Of a DNA stretch of 13,388 bases, positions 7,993 to 13,294 are shown in pieces. The stretch is taken from positions 1-13,388 of the forward strand of contig CAZPZZ010000113.1 in assembly GCA_964591245.1 (NCBI GenBank), written 5' to 3'. The translations under genes and the position numbers were made by a program. Each line of letters begins with the position of its first letter. The first letter of the stretch is position 1. This stretch comes from CAZPZZ01 sp964591245 (lineage in GTDB: Bacteria > Acidobacteriota > Vicinamibacteria > Vicinamibacterales > UBA8438). The notes below the pieces were generated by a model. It did no database searches. It saw only the letters and a program-made list of their open reading frames with translations, and was not told the origin of the DNA.

Positions 7993-8916
7993 CTAGGGTA
8001 GGCGGCCATCGAGCGACAGGCCGAGCGATAGGTCTGGGCGTAGCAGTTCAATCGAGAGCTCCTCAAGCGGTTCGTCCGCGCCACGAAGGGGCTCGTAATG
8101 GACGACAATCTGACGTGCGAGCTCCCGTTCGCGCACGACGATTATCTCCAGGATCTCTTCGAATGCGTCGCCGACCCCAGAGCCCACTGCGATCTTCCGG
8201 TGGTATCCACCTGTCGCACGCTGCAGGTCCTCCGCCACCTGCGCCTGAAGTGCCACCATTGACCGTCGAAACGGATTATTGAGCTGCAGAGTATGAAACG
8301 TGACGCCGGTCTCGACCACGGTGCGCAAGAATCGTTGATAGCGTCCTCGGGTGAACGTGCTTTGATCCCCTCCGACTGCCGTGAACGAAACGATCAACGC
8401 GCGGTGCCGCGCCTCGTCTTCGGTCACGCGTTGCGTCGCCTCGATCAACGCATCAAAGAAGCGGGTGCTGCGAGACTGACCCGGCACGAGTCGATCTGTG
8501 CCAGCCAACAACTCGTCTAGCTTGGTCGTCGGACGCACGACCCAGCGAGGCTGTCCGGAGACTGCCAGCAGGGAAACCCTCTGATTTCTCGGCAAGCCGC
8601 TGAAAAAGCCCTTGAGCGTCTCCCGCAGGCGCATCGTGGTGTCACGTGCCACAGAACTGTTGTCCACCAGTACCGTAATCGTGCTGGGAAGATTGGCCGG
8701 GGTCGCCGAGAGTACTTTTCGAAGACGCCCATTTGCATGCACGACGATCTCGTCTGACCGCAGGTCCGTCACGGTGGCACCCCGCTGATCCGTAACGTGC
8801 AGGTAAAGCCGCGAGGGACGCTGGAGCTCAAGCTGAGCCATCACCACGGGCGGACTCAGCGCCGTGAAACCGGCCAGCGCCACCAAGACGGTAACCGTTC
8901 TTAGGTAGGACGTCAT
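7993..8916 (-). CDS. VWFA-related secreted protein
   Basis: This protein has 307 aa when started at ATG 8916. Residues 1-28 form a signal peptide (MTSYLRTVTVLVALAGFTAL...VVMAQ). A short beta-rich part (about 35-70, RLYLHVTDQRGATVTDL, a pattern common to VWFA-related proteins of Acidobacteriota) precedes a von Willebrand A-like domain from about 79 to 262: ITVLVDNSSV, FFDALIEATQRV, RALIVSFTAVGGD. The MIDAS motif DxSxS is degenerate: D85-N-S87-S-V89 lacks the last Ser. Divalent-metal ligand binding may therefore be weak or lost. A GTG at 8946 in frame would add ten residues, but it breaks the compact signal peptide; neither start has a strong Shine-Dalgarno. The gene converges with the ankyrin gene. 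Such proteins are thought to mediate surface or periplasmic protein contacts; no partner is known here. Confidence 0.82.
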   Translation of the reverse strand: MTSYLRTVTVLVALAGFTALSPPVVMAQLELQRPSRLYLHVTDQRGATVTDLRSDEIVVHANGRLRKVLSATPANLPSTITVLVDNSSVARDTTMRLRETLKGFFSGLPRNQRVSLLAVSGQPRWVVRPTTKLDELLAGTDRLVPGQSRSTRFFDALIEATQRVTEDEARHRALIVSFTAVGGDQSTFTRGRYQRFLRTVVETGVTFHTLQLNNPFRRSMVALQAQVAEDLQRATGGYHRKIAVGSGVGDAFEEILEIIVVRERELARQIVVHYEPLRGADEPLEELSIELLRPDLSLGLSLDGRLP

Positions 8917-9059
8917 CGTCTCACGGGAAAGTTTTTCCCTTACCACGAACTCTGCGAATGCCCCCCGTTACGCGGCGTCTATCAGTTCTGTCTCTTCCCA
9001 TCTCACCACGCCGGCTTCTCAGCCATCTCAACACCTCATCGCGGGGGTGCTGGGCGCCG

Positions 9060-9782
9060 CTATTCGCTGTCGACGCGCCGGTTCGGGGTGAGGTCGCGGC
9101 GGTAGAGCGCACGCCCATGGTTCAGACTGGAGAAATGCCAACGCTTCCGCGTGATCGGTTCAACGTCACCGTCAAGTTGGTATCGCAGCTCAACGAGACC
9201 GTCATCGGATGGCATGACGCCCACGCGCGCGTTTTCACCGGTACCGCTGCTGCCGTAGATCACGGGTGCCACCTCTCCCCGGTGCGCCGCCTGGATCGCG
9301 GTGTCCATCGTCGCCACATATTCCGCGCTATACAGCTTGATCCAGCCGCGGCCGAGAAGTCGCCGCTCGATAAATTCCGGCGTCATGTTCGGCAGTCTCT
9401 CGGGCCGATCGACTTCAACCCGAACCATCGACAGTGTATTCGGCTGCACATAGGCGCGTAGCAGCACACCCGGTTCGCTGGACTCGCGCGGAGCGTGGGC
9501 GTCTCTGGTCGAAACAACCGTGGCGTTCCCACGGATCGGGATCCGTGGCAAGCGATCTAGATCGTCAAGAATTTCGCCAGAACTCCACCCGAGCGCCGTC
9601 ATGACCGCGATCGCTGTCTCCGCCGTCACGGGCTCGCATTCCAGCAAGAGGTCCAACTCGTCGGGGTCGATCTCATGCTGGCGCGCGAAGTCGTCAGGGC
9701 GCACTCCAAGGGTCGTTAGTCGCGCGTGTACGAGCGATCCAAACTTTAACCCAGCGGATCTCACCGTGGTCTCATCATCCAT
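9060..9782 (-). CDS. Orphan protein with HTH-like N-terminus, downstream of XRE regulator
   Basis: This 240-aa soluble protein has no signal peptide. Residues about 12-78 look like a helix-turn-helix of XRE type (FGSLVHARLTTLGVRPDDFARQ..., then EPVTAETAIAVMTALGWSSGEILDDLDRL, a pattern like the C-terminal helices of Cro/C1 domains). Residues about 105-235 form a beta/alpha domain I do not recognise (VLLRAYVQPNTLSMVRVEV, RRLLGRGWIKLYSAEYVATM, VELRYQLDGDVEPITRKRWHF). That half may be a ligand- or protein-binding sensor, or an effector. The gene starts 6 nt after the stop of the upstream XRE gene, and GAGGG in the end of that gene serves as its ribosome-binding site, so the two are co-transcribed and probably translationally coupled. 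A toxin-antitoxin-like or repressor-sensor pairing is possible, but nothing in the sequence decides it. Confidence 0.72.
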   Translation of the reverse strand: MDDETTVRSAGLKFGSLVHARLTTLGVRPDDFARQHEIDPDELDLLLECEPVTAETAIAVMTALGWSSGEILDDLDRLPRIPIRGNATVVSTRDAHAPRESSEPGVLLRAYVQPNTLSMVRVEVDRPERLPNMTPEFIERRLLGRGWIKLYSAEYVATMDTAIQAAHRGEVAPVIYGSSGTGENARVGVMPSDDGLVELRYQLDGDVEPITRKRWHFSSLNHGRALYRRDLTPNRRVDSE

Positions 9783-9788
9783 ACTCGG

Positions 9789-10067
9789 TTACCCTCGGCG
9801 ACGCTCGGCTTCGTCATCGATATCACGAATGCGATCGATCTCAGCTGTATATGCCGTAATCGCGTGTACCGTCGTACCGAGCGCCTTACACACTGCTGAT
9901 AGCGTGGCTAACCGGGCCTCTCCTTTGTCCTCCAGTCCCTGAATTTGTGACGTCGGGACCCCGGCGCGCTCAACGAGCTGAGCTTGTGTCAAGCCCAGCT
10001 TTTGCCGAACGCGTCGCAGTGTATGGCCGACATGCCATTCGATCTCCGTAAGACTCGTTCTCTTCAT
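9789..10067 (-). CDS. XRE-family transcriptional regulator (left arm)
   Basis: This 92-aa protein is a single Cro/C1-type HTH at about residues 13-75: HTLRRVRQKLGLTQAQLVERAGVPTSQIQGLEDKGEARLATLSAVCKALG. The TQAQL...VPTSQIQGLE stretch is the classic HTH pair, so it should bind DNA as a dimer. The N-terminus SLTEIEWHVGH is shared almost exactly with the plus-strand regulator at 10451-10735, marking them as paralogues. ATG 10067 is preceded, one base away, by a run of ten G that can act as a crude Shine-Dalgarno. An in-frame TTG at 10106 would add 13 residues spanning the G run but lacks a ribosome-binding site before the assembly gap. It heads a two-gene operon with the 240-aa orphan protein. 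A TCGGG...CCCGA dyad just upstream may be its own operator. Confidence 0.87.
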   Translation of the reverse strand: MKRTSLTEIEWHVGHTLRRVRQKLGLTQAQLVERAGVPTSQIQGLEDKGEARLATLSAVCKALGTTVHAITAYTAEIDRIRDIDDEAERRRG

Positions 10068-10068
10068 A

Positions 10069-10078
10069 CCCCCCCCCC
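10069..10078 (-). repeat. G10 homopolymer at the start codon of the left XRE gene
   Basis: Ten consecutive C on the plus strand (G on the coding strand) end one base before the ATG at 10067. The run replaces a normal Shine-Dalgarno. Tracts of this length slip during replication in some bacteria and also cause sequencing errors, so its true length is uncertain, especially with an assembly gap 33 bases away. Confidence 0.8.
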
Positions 10079-10084
10079 TCAATA

Positions 10085-10099
10085 TCGGGTAACGCCCGA
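10085..10099. promoter_or_regulatory. Candidate operator dyad upstream of the left XRE gene
   Basis: TCGGG (10085-10089) and CCCGA (10095-10099) form a perfect 5-bp inverted repeat with a 5-nt centre (TAACG), 18 nt upstream of the XRE start codon. Small dyads in this position are typical autoregulatory sites of XRE repressors. No second copy was noticed nearby. Confidence 0.35.
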
Positions 10100-10111
10100 A
10101 CGTCAAGCAGG

Positions 10112-10121
10112 NNNNNNNNNN
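10112..10121. other. Assembly gap (10 N)
   Basis: Ten N mark a scaffold join of unknown true length. It is flanked by a G on the left and five C on the right, and lies close to the G10 tract, which may explain why the assembly broke here. Distances and adjacency across this point are unproven. Confidence 0.99.
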
Positions 10122-10126
10122 CCCCC

Positions 10127-10280
10127 ACTTAATATTTGCGAGAAACTTGCACTTCAGGCAGCGCGATGCCTATATCAAATTTTTAAATTAAAAGAGACGT
10201 ATAGACCGTACATAAAAACATACCTTCAATAATCGGCTATTTAGATCTATTATACCGCCTTACGTTACACGGTATTTACG
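10127..10280. other. AT-rich non-coding block beside the assembly gap
   Basis: By hand count, 54 of 150 bases at 10131-10280 are G or C, in sharp contrast to the GC-rich genes on both sides. No reading frame of note crosses it. It contains A/T runs (10177-10193), an 8-bp palindrome TAGATCTA (10242-10249) and a short hairpin AGGCA/TGCCT (10156-10171). It could be the shared regulatory region between divergent operons, a protein-binding site, or sequence joined wrongly by scaffolding. Confidence 0.6.
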
Positions 10281-10309
10281 TATGGGGCTCCTCAGGGAAC
10301 CGCCTGCAA

Positions 10310-10398
10310 CTCCTTGCCCGCTCGAATGACGAGACGGGGACTGCAAGGAGGGTGGCGATTCTCACTCGGGACCACCCGAGATGTGGAACTACTACCAC
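10310..10398 (+). promoter_or_regulatory. String of three hairpins in the leader of the XRE-FHA operon
   Basis: CTCCTTGC (10310-10317) pairs with GCAAGGAG (10343-10350), and inside it CTCG (10321-10324) pairs with CGAG (10330-10333), giving a nested 41-nt hairpin. CTCGGG (10365-10370) pairs with CCCGAG (10375-10380) around ACCA. GTGG (10383-10386) pairs with CCAC (10395-10398). The first hairpin buries a Shine-Dalgarno-like AAGGAGG. No T tract follows any of them. A leader RNA element or protein-binding DNA arrangement is possible. Confidence 0.4.
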
Positions 10399-10450
10399 GA
10401 GTGCCCCGGTTGCCTGGATTTCACTGTGCTGCAGTTCGATTCATAGCGCT

Positions 10451-10735
10451 ATGACCTACCATGACCACGCCCCCAGCCTGACAGAACTCCAGTGGCACGT
10501 CGGACATATTGTCCGCCGTTTGCGACTCCTTGGACGACGGGAGTCCCAGTGTTCTGTCGCCAAGTCTTGCGGGCTCTCAACGGGCGCGTATCAAAACCTG
10601 GAGGAACATGGAAAGATCACTCTGAACCAACTACACCGAGTCGCGTCGCATTTTGCCACAAGTGTCTCAGCACTGCACACCTACGCTGAAGAACTCAACA
10701 ACGCCGGCGGGGCGTCTCATGCTCACAGTGGCTGA
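10451..10735 (+). CDS. XRE-family regulator paralogue (right arm)
   Basis: This 94-aa protein aligns end to end with the minus-strand regulator at 9789-10067. SLTELQWHVGHIVRRLR matches SLTEIEWHVGHTLRRVR, and the later helices (GLSTGAYQNLEEHGKITLNQLHRVASHFATSVSALHTYAEEL) match position by position. The recognition-helix part has diverged (RRESQCSVAKSCGLSTGAYQ against GLTQAQLVERAGVPTSQIQ), so it probably binds a different site or has weakened binding. ATG 10451 is chosen because the homology begins just after it; no good Shine-Dalgarno is visible. A GTG at 10352 would add 33 residues with no similarity to the paralogue and has its SD-like AAGGAGG abutting it. Its stop overlaps the FHA gene by 17 nt, so the two are translationally coupled. 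Confidence 0.8.
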   Translation: MTYHDHAPSLTELQWHVGHIVRRLRLLGRRESQCSVAKSCGLSTGAYQNLEEHGKITLNQLHRVASHFATSVSALHTYAEELNNAGGASHAHSG

Positions 10736-11273
10736 TGCCAGGCCAGCCTTTGAGTTGCCACGTGTTCATGCCATCGCGCTGGTCAGCCTGACCGCACAGG
10801 CCCAGCACGCGTTGGACGGTGTCATCCGATTTGTCATCAGCGATGTGCCATTCCGTGTCGGCCGTGAGAACCGTCGAGGGCTCAAGCGACTCACCGCACC
10901 CTTTCAACGTCGCTCCCGCATGCGTTGGCAGGCCAATGACCTCGACCTCAGGGTGGGCGAGAACAGATTTGGAGTATCACCAGAACACTTCGCGATTCAC
11001 CTGTCGCAGCACGGCTTCTACCTTATCGACCGTGGCAGTATTTGCGGCACACTCGTAAACGGCGCACTCGTGGGTGGAAATAGAAAAGGCGGACGAGCCC
11101 CACTGGGTGCCGGAGACATCATCACGGTTGGGTCGGAATCGTCACCGTTTCTATTTCAGTTCATGTACCGAAAAAAGCAAGACGCCAGAATGTTCGGTCA
11201 TCCGCGGCCACAGCCTGGCCACCAAGCCCCCTACACGCGACATCACGATGTCCCCCTGGGACCACAACCGTAA
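10719..11273 (+). CDS. FHA-domain protein
   Basis: This 184-aa protein carries a forkhead-associated domain, which binds phosphothreonine peptides. The conserved residues are all visible: G48-R49, S87 and H90 in VSPEHFAIHL, then DRGSICGTLVN (104-114) with the G-T and N114, and LGAGDIITVG (129-138). An unusual basic insertion (RRGLKRLTAPFQRRSRMRW, 52-70) lies between the first strand and the binding loops. After residue 150 a His/Pro/Arg-rich tail follows. There is no signal peptide, so it should act in the cytoplasm on a Ser/Thr kinase substrate; no kinase lies in the window. ATG 10719 lies inside the end of the XRE gene (17-nt overlap); an upstream in-frame codon at 10653 would run deep into that gene and lacks support. 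The DUF3303-like gene follows after 32 nt. Confidence 0.8.
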   Translation: MLTVADARPAFELPRVHAIALVSLTAQAQHALDGVIRFVISDVPFRVGRENRRGLKRLTAPFQRRSRMRWQANDLDLRVGENRFGVSPEHFAIHLSQHGFYLIDRGSICGTLVNGALVGGNRKGGRAPLGAGDIITVGSESSPFLFQFMYRKKQDARMFGHPRPQPGHQAPYTRHHDVPLGPQP

Positions 11274-11305
11274 CCACACAGCCCACACAAGGACGGAGTC
11301 AAAAG

Positions 11306-11602
11306 ATGACCTTTGGAATGATCTACAGTTTCAGGAATCCGACAGAACAGATCGACAGACGCGCAGTAAATCTCTTCACCAATTGGACCCCACCGGACGG
11401 TTTTGAATTCCAGTCTCACCATGAATTCTCCGATGGGAGCGGCGGCATGGCCACTGTAGAGGTGTCCTCACCGGAGGCCATGTACGAGGCCGTCGCACCC
11501 TTTAGAGGCTTTGCGGAGTTCAAACTTGTGCCGGTCGTCGAAGTCTCAGAGGCAATCCCTCTGCTTCAAAAAGCTCACGCGTGGGCCGATTCTATTGGTT
11601 GA
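11306..11602 (+). CDS. DUF3303-like small protein
   Basis: This 98-aa protein has the fold pattern of a small dimeric alpha-beta barrel. MIYSFRNPTEQIDRRAVNLFTNWTPP is followed by GFEFQSHHEF, then GGMATVEVSSPEAMYEAVAPFRGFAEFKLVPVVEVSEA. The closing motif with F-K-L-V-P-V resembles DUF3303, whose members are about 90 aa and of unknown function. GGAG (11295-11298) lies 7 nt before ATG 11306. It follows the FHA gene by 32 nt on the same strand and is followed by a perfect inverted repeat, so it is probably the last gene of the XRE-FHA operon. The family call is by pattern only; another dimeric alpha-beta barrel family is possible. Confidence 0.65.
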   Translation: MTFGMIYSFRNPTEQIDRRAVNLFTNWTPPDGFEFQSHHEFSDGSGGMATVEVSSPEAMYEAVAPFRGFAEFKLVPVVEVSEAIPLLQKAHAWADSIG

Positions 11603-11624
11603 CGGATCTCCCTCGCCGCGCTCC

Positions 11625-11659
11625 GATGAGAAAGGTCTCCAGCCAAGACCTTTCTCATC
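11625..11659. terminator. Perfect 14-bp inverted repeat between convergent genes
   Basis: GATGAGAAAGGTCT (11625-11638) and AGACCTTTCTCATC (11646-11659) pair without mismatch around a 7-nt loop. It begins 22 nt after the DUF3303-like stop and lies before the convergent gene ending at 11774, so it may end transcripts from both sides. No T tract follows on either strand, which weakens an intrinsic-terminator reading. Confidence 0.55.
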
Positions 11660-11773
11660 CGCGCGACGGCTAGAACCACGAATTCTGCACTTACCTGACA
11701 AGCTGTTGGCCGCGGGATACGGCATAGGGGAGCGGTTGCCTGAGGCGGAGCGCTTTCCGAGACATTGCGCTTC

Positions 11774-12451
11774 TCACCTGCATCCTCCTGATCGCACCTG
11801 CCCATTTGCCCCGTCGCACTTCTCGATTCCGTGCCGATACACAGAAGACATCGACACGGTCTCATATTCCGGAACGTTTCGCTGGAACACGCGGAAATAG
11901 TGCGCCACTCCTACGACCTGTTCGTTCCCGTCAGGACCGATCTCTACCCTGATGGGGTCTCGCCCCATGATGTCAGCAACTTCGGCACGATCGGTGACCA
12001 GGACCACCGTCATTTCGTAGAGCTTACCGTCGATCTTCATACGCACGCGCGGATCACGTATGACATTGGTCCACCATGCCTTGGAATCGGGGAACCCTTT
12101 GTCCAGCCTCGCGCCTTGTTCGGTTCCTCGGATGTAGAGTTTGTCATCGTGCAAAGTGAGACCGATCGTCACCGAGTGTGGGATGCCGTACCAGGTGCGG
12201 GTCTCAAGCATGATGGAGTTTCCGCGGATCGGATCATTGACCTCGTGAACCCAGTCCCAACTTCTCACGGGCTCACGCACGACCTCTCCATTGAGCCACA
12301 ATCCAGGCCGGGCAGTGCGGTTGCTGTTGGCGAACTCTTGGCTGGCGGGATCGACGTACCGAGGCTCCAGGCCAGTCAACCGCAGGGTCAAGAGCGGAAC
12401 GACAACGAGGGCACCAAGCACGAGCAGACCAATGTTCAATTCTCTCTTCAT
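11774..12451 (-). CDS. Membrane-anchored protein, possible split-barrel flavin/F420-type relative
   Basis: This 225-aa protein has an N-terminal hydrophobic helix (about 7-26, IGLLVLGALVVVPLLTLRL) that could be an uncleaved anchor or a signal peptide. The soluble part contains TWYGIPHSVTIGLTLHDDKL, YIRGTEQGARLDKGFPDSKAWWTNVIRDPRVRMKIDGKLYEMTVVLVTD. This string (beta strand, then a W-x-x-N-x-x-x-x-P-x-V segment and another strand) resembles split beta-barrel proteins of the pyridoxamine-phosphate-oxidase or deazaflavin-dependent nitroreductase type. Cofactor binding cannot be confirmed by eye, and catalytic use is uncertain. ATG 12451 is supported by AGGAG 7 nt upstream; longer frames to 12577 lack support and would bury the hydrophobic segment. 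It stands alone, convergent with the DUF3303-like gene. Confidence 0.72.
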   Translation of the reverse strand: MKRELNIGLLVLGALVVVPLLTLRLTGLEPRYVDPASQEFANSNRTARPGLWLNGEVVREPVRSWDWVHEVNDPIRGNSIMLETRTWYGIPHSVTIGLTLHDDKLYIRGTEQGARLDKGFPDSKAWWTNVIRDPRVRMKIDGKLYEMTVVLVTDRAEVADIMGRDPIRVEIGPDGNEQVVGVAHYFRVFQRNVPEYETVSMSSVYRHGIEKCDGANGQVRSGGCR

Positions 12452-12498
12452 CTTGGATTCTCCTGTGCCACGTATTCTCTGACCTCCCACAAGTGTTT

Positions 12499-12768
12499 TC
12501 AGACATTGCCCGACCACATGTGCAGCGTACCGCTGGCCGACAGGGGGGCACTGCGGCTCACACGGGGTGTGTCGCACCTCGCTCCGGGCTCACACGTAAT
12601 CACCGCGCGCGGACTCACACCAAAGCACGTCTTCGTACATACGTTGCATACGCGGGGAGGTCGCCATTCCGCTTGGTGCACAAGCACGGAGAGAACCCCA
12701 GCAGGACGACGCAGCCACCTAAGACGCCGCGCGTGATTCGTTAGCGAAGCGTTTCGCCTCTTAGACAT
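12499..12768 (-). CDS. Doubtful small Cys-containing ORF downstream of the RiPP precursor
   Basis: This 89-codon frame opens with ATG 12768, preceded by GGAGGGTGAGG about 7 nt away, a good ribosome-binding site. The product is basic at the start (MSKRRNASLTNHARRLRWLRR) and has five Cys in its middle (VCNVCTKTCFG ... ITCEPGARC). It begins 66 nt after the RiPP precursor stop on the same strand, so it could be co-transcribed. No family is recognised, and the composition could equally be random reading of GC-rich DNA. Otherwise the stretch 12452-12834 shows nothing. Confidence 0.25.
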   Translation of the reverse strand: MSKRRNASLTNHARRLRWLRRPAGVLSVLVHQAEWRPPRVCNVCTKTCFGVSPRAVITCEPGARCDTPRVSRSAPLSASGTLHMWSGNV

Positions 12769-12834
12769 GGACGCACCTCACCCTCCGACAATGACTGAGA
12801 AGACAAGGATCTTCGTCGCCCCATTCAACCCAAC

Positions 12835-13167
12835 TCATATGCCATCGTGATGGTCGTAGGCAGTCTTGGGCATGTTTGGTCCTCGCCGACGCCCAACATC
12901 GAAGCGAAATAGCCCGCCACGCATAGCCAACCCGCTTCTGGGGCGCCTGACGTGAGGACGCGTATTCTCCACGCCGCCCGCTACCGCATCCAACTCCTCA
13001 TCACTCAACTCGGCGGCAGCCAGTAACTCGTCGGTCGTGAACTCCCAATCTTGGTCAGCGCCAAGCGCCACAAGGTCCTCTCCGGTGATCTCGTCGCCTA
13101 TGCATGATTGCAGTTCTTCGCTTTCCGCCACTTCGTTCAGGAAGTGTTCCAAGTTTGCCTGACTCAT
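12835..13167 (-). CDS. Nif11-type RiPP precursor peptide
   Basis: This 110-aa peptide has a recognisable Nif11-type leader. It runs MSQANLEHFLNEVAESEEL..., with EDLVALGADQDWEFTTDELLAAA in the middle and LSDEELDAVAGG (54-65) at the end. That pattern is the standard cleavage site for C39-type peptidase/ABC exporters, after Gly65. The predicted core (66-110) is 45 residues, has no Cys and only one Ser and two Thr, but nine Arg; it carries GRRRGPNMP and ends YDHHDGI. Lanthionine or thiazole chemistry is therefore unlikely to dominate; radical-SAM, proteolytic or arginine-directed changes, or an unmodified bacteriocin, are all possible. ATG 13167 is preferred to ATG 13170 because GGGAG (13175-13179) lies 7 nt from it rather than 4. 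The open frame further upstream is the promoter region. No modifying enzyme or exporter lies in the window. Confidence 0.85.
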   Translation of the reverse strand: MSQANLEHFLNEVAESEELQSCIGDEITGEDLVALGADQDWEFTTDELLAAAELSDEELDAVAGGVENTRPHVRRPRSGLAMRGGLFRFDVGRRRGPNMPKTAYDHHDGI

Positions 13168-13230
13168 CATGTCACTCCCAACTGTGTCGGCTCTCGTCCA
13201 TGACGGTGAGGAGAAGAAGGCCCCAGCGAA

Positions 13231-13243
13231 TTCTCTTCGAGAA
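13231..13243. promoter_or_regulatory. Dyad operator candidate 1 for the RiPP precursor
   Basis: TTCTC-TTC-GAGAA is a perfect 5-bp-arm dyad. It lies about 16-28 nt inside the predicted transcript and is repeated, with one change, at 13282-13294. Confidence 0.45.
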
Positions 13244-13265
13244 CAAACAAGGGCAGTAGGTGCGT

Positions 13266-13294
13266 ATGTTATTGTCTTGCATTCTCGAAGACAA
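13266..13294 (-). promoter_or_regulatory. Candidate sigma-70-type promoter of the RiPP precursor
   Basis: On the minus strand TTGTCT (13294-13289) and TAACAT (13271-13266) are spaced by exactly 17 nt; each matches the -35 or -10 consensus at 4/6 positions. Transcription would start near 13259, giving a leader of about 92 nt before ATG 13167. The -35 box lies inside dyad copy 2. Confidence 0.45.
13282..13294. promoter_or_regulatory. Dyad operator candidate 2, overlapping the -35 box
   Basis: TTCTCGAAGACAA matches the reverse complement of copy 1 (TTCTCGAAGAGAA) at 12 of 13 positions. Its centre is 51 bp from that of copy 1, close to five helical turns, so proteins on the two sites would face the same side of the DNA. 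Confidence 0.45.

Noticed and set aside
7991..8003. Dyad GCCTA-GGG-TAGGC at the end of the VWFA-related gene
   Set aside because: The stem is only 5 bp, the loop is very small, there is no T tract, and it includes the stop codon; too weak to call as a terminator.
8958..9461. 167-codon plus-strand open frame over the orphan gene
   Set aside because: It is antisense to the 240-aa protein; no ribosome-binding site or family pattern is seen.
10653..10718. N-terminal extension of the FHA protein
   Set aside because: It would add 22 residues read out of frame through the end of the XRE gene, without domain content or a ribosome-binding site.
11831..12736. 301-codon plus-strand open frame
   Set aside because: It is antisense to the membrane-anchored protein gene, has no ribosome-binding site, and its His/Arg/Pro-rich composition is typical of a shadow frame in GC-rich DNA.
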